Source of the DNA: Candidatus Thorarchaeota archaeon
Lineage (GTDB): Archaea > Asgardarchaeota > Thorarchaeia > Thorarchaeales > Thorarchaeaceae
NCBI GenBank assembly: GCA_029856425.1
Contig: JAHQWZ010000015.1
Span: 1 to 15,831, forward strand
Length of the DNA: 15,831 bases
Reading direction: 5' to 3'
Shown here: positions 13,466 to 15,831 of the stretch, in pieces
Layout of the letters: each line of letters starts with the position of its first letter
Position numbering within the stretch: position 1 is the first letter of the stretch
The notes under the pieces: model-generated
What the model was told of the DNA's origin: nothing
Databases searched by the model: none
Seen by the model: the letters and a program-made list of their open reading frames with translations, nothing else
Made by a program: the position numbers and the translations under genes

Positions 13466-14452
13466 ATGTATAGAGCTAGCGTCGGTATAACCACCAATAT
13501 GAGAGTCACAGCAACTGACTGGATTGCCAAAAATGCTGTAAGACTGGGAATTGATGGTATTTGGGTAGGAGAGGACATCGATTTGGGGCAAGATGTCTAT
13601 GTGCTCACAACTGCTGCACTCCTCAATGCTCCTAAGGCACGTGTGGGAACGGGAATAATCCCTATCACCGTCCATAAGATCACAACCATAGCCCGCGCAG
13701 CTGCAAGTATGCAAAGCACTGGAAAAGGAAGATTCGTCTTTGGAACGGGCATAGGAGGAATTCAGGATCTCAAGAAGCTGGGAATCATAGTAAGGAAGCC
13801 AGTGACAGAGCTACGGAAGTTCGTTGATACTCTCAAGAAACTCTGGACTGGAGAGTCTGTAACTGTAGAGAGCGAGCTAATGAGTTTGGACGATTATAGC
13901 TTGGAACTGAAGTCGGGTGTTGATATTCCAATCTTTTTGGGTGTGCGAGGACCAAAGATGCTGGAGCTTGTTGGAGAAGTTGCGGATGGAGCAGTACTCT
14001 CGGGTCCAATTGACTACTTGAGAGATGCAGTTCAGAGAATTGATAGGTCCGCTAAGAATTCAGGGAGAAGAGGAAACAGAATAGAGAAGGTTGCATGGTT
14101 GCCTACAATCCCCACCTTCAAGGGCGGGAAAGAGAACCTGGCAAAGCGTGTTGTAGCACTTGTTGTAGCTGACATGCCTCAGCAAGTCATTGACATGCTT
14201 GATGTGGACAAGGAGAGATTGCACAAATTAAGGGCGGCTGTGGCGAAATCCGGACCTGACGAGGGTATGCCACATGTTGACCAAGAACTGATTGATATGT
14301 TCTCAATCAGTGGAAGCAAGGAGCATATGGTGGATAGATTCGACTTGCTTGCTGAGATTGGGCTCACTGAGGTTGTCCTCGGACCTCCATTCTCTGGCAA
14401 TTGGAGAGAGGCAACTGAGGAAATCTTCAAAGAAATAAGCAGTAGGAGATAG
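13466..14452 (+). CDS. Mer-like LLM-class F420-type oxidoreductase
   Basis: This 328-residue protein of the luciferase-like monooxygenase superfamily is about as long as methylenetetrahydromethanopterin reductase (Mer), which moves a hydride between F420H2 and C1 carried on tetrahydromethanopterin. Typical elements are GIDGIWVGEDI (28-38), ARVGTGIIPI (58-67), IARAAASMQ (75-83), GRFVFGTGIG (88-97), VDIPIFLGVRGPKMLELVGEVADGAVLS in two parts (DIPIFLGVRGPK and GEVADGAVLS) and a C-terminal FSISGS. Other F420-dependent LLM enzymes share these features, so true Mer activity is probable but unproven. The start is ATG 13466 with GAGGTGAG five bases upstream. It is divergent from afpA and convergent with the regulator gene, 30 bases away. 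Confidence 0.82.
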   Translation: MYRASVGITTNMRVTATDWIAKNAVRLGIDGIWVGEDIDLGQDVYVLTTAALLNAPKARVGTGIIPITVHKITTIARAAASMQSTGKGRFVFGTGIGGIQDLKKLGIIVRKPVTELRKFVDTLKKLWTGESVTVESELMSLDDYSLELKSGVDIPIFLGVRGPKMLELVGEVADGAVLSGPIDYLRDAVQRIDRSAKNSGRRGNRIEKVAWLPTIPTFKGGKENLAKRVVALVVADMPQQVIDMLDVDKERLHKLRAAVAKSGPDEGMPHVDQELIDMFSISGSKEHMVDRFDLLAEIGLTEVVLGPPFSGNWREATEEIFKEISSRR

Positions 14453-14482
14453 GAACTAATTAGCCTTCTTTCGTGGGGAAGA

Positions 14483-15831
14483 TTACACGTCAAAGTGGCC
14501 TTCTAGACTGAGTTGCCGCTTATCCACAGACCAGCCACTCAATCCAAACTTCCAGTCTTTAATCATATCAAGTTCGGATCTTGAGCCTTTGAGATTGATA
14601 GTCATAATGGGATTGACTGATTTGACTCCCTTGAGAGGTTCAAGTGCACGAAAGAGTTGGTAGTACTCCACTTGTTGATCCCCGGGTACCTGAGCCCATA
14701 TAATAATGCCCAGCTGTGATAAGTAGTAATTGAGAGCAGGGAGTGTGACGGCCGCTCTTAGAATTTTATCGCGCCAGACTTCATCACATATGATTTCAAA
14801 GCAGAAATTGGTTGACAGACCAATACCTCTGAAGTCAGTAAATGGATGAATCAATTCTCGATCGAATGACTTACGAATTGATTGTGAAACCTGTCGCGCA
14901 TCAACATCCATTCCTTGCATCCGAAAGCGATCAACAAGAACCCTAGGAGGTTCTCGGAGAGCATTCCTATAATACGATATTATTTTGAAGTCATCTTCCG
15001 TAAGACCTGGAAGCCATCCTTTACATCTCAAAACCTTGATCGGTCTATCGACTTCTTCAGAATCGTCTTGAGCAATCCGAGTGACAGTTTCAGGAATACT
15101 CCATACATTGTCCTTCAACAGTGAAAGATTGGTATTAGCACCGATCCCTTCCTGAACGTGAAGATTGGAATACTGGAATAGAATTGCACTGATGTCATTG
15201 ATGTATTCCTTGAAGGTGATTAGATTGTCAGTAGGACCAGGTACCAAAAATGAAACATAGCCTAAGTCTGCCATGGATGTCTTGAGGATGCTCTTTGTAA
15301 ATGGATAGAGAGCAAAGCCATCCTCAACCATATTCCACTCAACGCCTTCTGCAAGTGTGAAAAATAGGACGAAGGGTTGGGCTCCAAACGCCGTCATATC
15401 CATTAAGGCACTTACTCTATAAACGAAGTTCTTTTCAAGCCGTTCGATGGACCTTGCCACTGTTCGCGGTGTAACTCCGATTTCGGCAGCTGCGTCCACG
15501 AGGGTACTAAGTGGGTCCCTTTCGAGAATCTGCAATAGCTTGAAATCGATAGTACTGAGAGGAGTGGTTGGAGATAACAATGCAAAACTGTAGGCCGATT
15601 TGACGGAGTCTTTTGTTAGGAGATTGAATTTCTTGAGGGTCTGCAGATTTGACAACATCTTGTCCTTGAAGGTTTCGTTGAGAGGGATTATCGTAGGGTT
15701 GATTGGATACTTGATGAACTCAGGATTTTCCTTCAGCATCTCAGAGGCATGGACTGCATCCTCCATTGAGATACTGCCTTCATAAAGACCAAGGTAAATT
15801 CGCATAGCATCTATGTAGAATTGGACCGATG
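14483..15831 (-). CDS. Double Lrp/AsnC-like transcription regulator (5' end cut)
   Basis: This protein of at least 440 residues has two similar halves. Each half has a winged helix-turn-helix followed by a mixed alpha/beta domain: LSTIDFKLLQILERDP...IGVTPRTVARSIERLEK (83-125) with 135-220, and LTEDDFKIISYYRN...VDARQVSQSIRKSFDRE (268-317) with about 328-405. The pattern resembles Lrp/AsnC or archaeal multi-domain winged-helix regulators; the ligand is unknown. The N-terminal 70 residues are helical and may be the end of a third unit. An ATG lies at 15805, but the frame stays open to the right edge (SVQFYIDA before that Met) and reads like protein, so the gene probably begins outside the window. 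No membrane segment is convincing. Confidence 0.72.
   Translation of the reverse strand, partial: SVQFYIDAMRIYLGLYEGSISMEDAVHASEMLKENPEFIKYPINPTIIPLNETFKDKMLSNLQTLKKFNLLTKDSVKSAYSFALLSPTTPLSTIDFKLLQILERDPLSTLVDAAAEIGVTPRTVARSIERLEKNFVYRVSALMDMTAFGAQPFVLFFTLAEGVEWNMVEDGFALYPFTKSILKTSMADLGYVSFLVPGPTDNLITFKEYINDISAILFQYSNLHVQEGIGANTNLSLLKDNVWSIPETVTRIAQDDSEEVDRPIKVLRCKGWLPGLTEDDFKIISYYRNALREPPRVLVDRFRMQGMDVDARQVSQSIRKSFDRELIHPFTDFRGIGLSTNFCFEIICDEVWRDKILRAAVTLPALNYYLSQLGIIIWAQVPGDQQVEYYQLFRALEPLKGVKSVNPIMTINLKGSRSELDMIKDWKFGLSGWSVDKRQLSLEGHFDV

Noticed and set aside
13394..13714. N-terminal 107-residue extension of the AfpA frame
   Set aside because: It is antisense to the Mer-like gene, and known AfpA proteins begin at the IAWGITGSG strand.
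1..15831. CRISPR arrays, tRNA and rRNA genes, insertion-sequence ends
   Set aside because: No regularly spaced repeats, no cloverleaf-like sequences and no transposon terminal repeats were seen. The short paired heptamers at 4664-4804 are not an array.

Overview
This window looks archaeal, and an Asgard-type archaeon (Thorarchaeota-like) is my best guess. The reasons are an archaeal-type geranylgeranyl reductase, archaeoflavoprotein AfpA, a Mer-like F420-type oxidoreductase, many small Cys-rich zinc proteins, GGTGA/GGAGG ribosome binding sites with frequent TTG and GTG starts, and surface proteins ending in a Thr-rich stalk, one membrane helix and KRR. The phylum is inferred from general resemblance and was not tested. 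I see no rRNA, tRNA, CRISPR array or intact mobile element.

Left part (1-3744): a five-helix membrane protein of unknown function is followed by a 5'-truncated remnant of a cell-surface protein. A bacterial-type RNase PH lies on the minus strand, divergent from a plus-strand pair. The first gene of that pair is a minimal nucleotidyltransferase whose second catalytic Asp is Asn, fused to two copies of a HEPN-like helical domain. The second is a 182-residue basic protein that looks like only the N-terminal (WED/REC) part of a TnpB/Cas12-like protein and stops where the RuvC nuclease should begin. This pair is the best candidate for something undescribed.

Middle part (3750-10003): a long run of minus-strand genes. 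In order of transcription these are a nucleoside phosphorylase, two adjacent amino-methylating DNA methyltransferases without a restriction enzyme, a geranylgeranyl reductase-family flavoprotein (membrane lipid saturation) that precedes an exported M28 enzyme with glutaminyl-cyclase motifs, and a seven-bladed WD40 protein. The region in front of the WD40 gene carries two inverted pairs of the heptamer TTGGACA, each pair with a 10-bp period, next to a TATA-like box.

Right part (10013-15831): two divergent small zinc proteins (the minus-strand one possibly frameshifted), an Eis-like GNAT acetyltransferase, and a minus-strand operon of AfpA plus a MutY/EndoIII-family glycosylase with the Tyr of thymine-DNA glycosylases. 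A Mer-like LLM oxidoreductase is divergent from afpA, and a double Lrp-type regulator is cut by the right edge. AfpA and the Mer-like protein together suggest deazaflavin and tetrahydromethanopterin-type redox metabolism.
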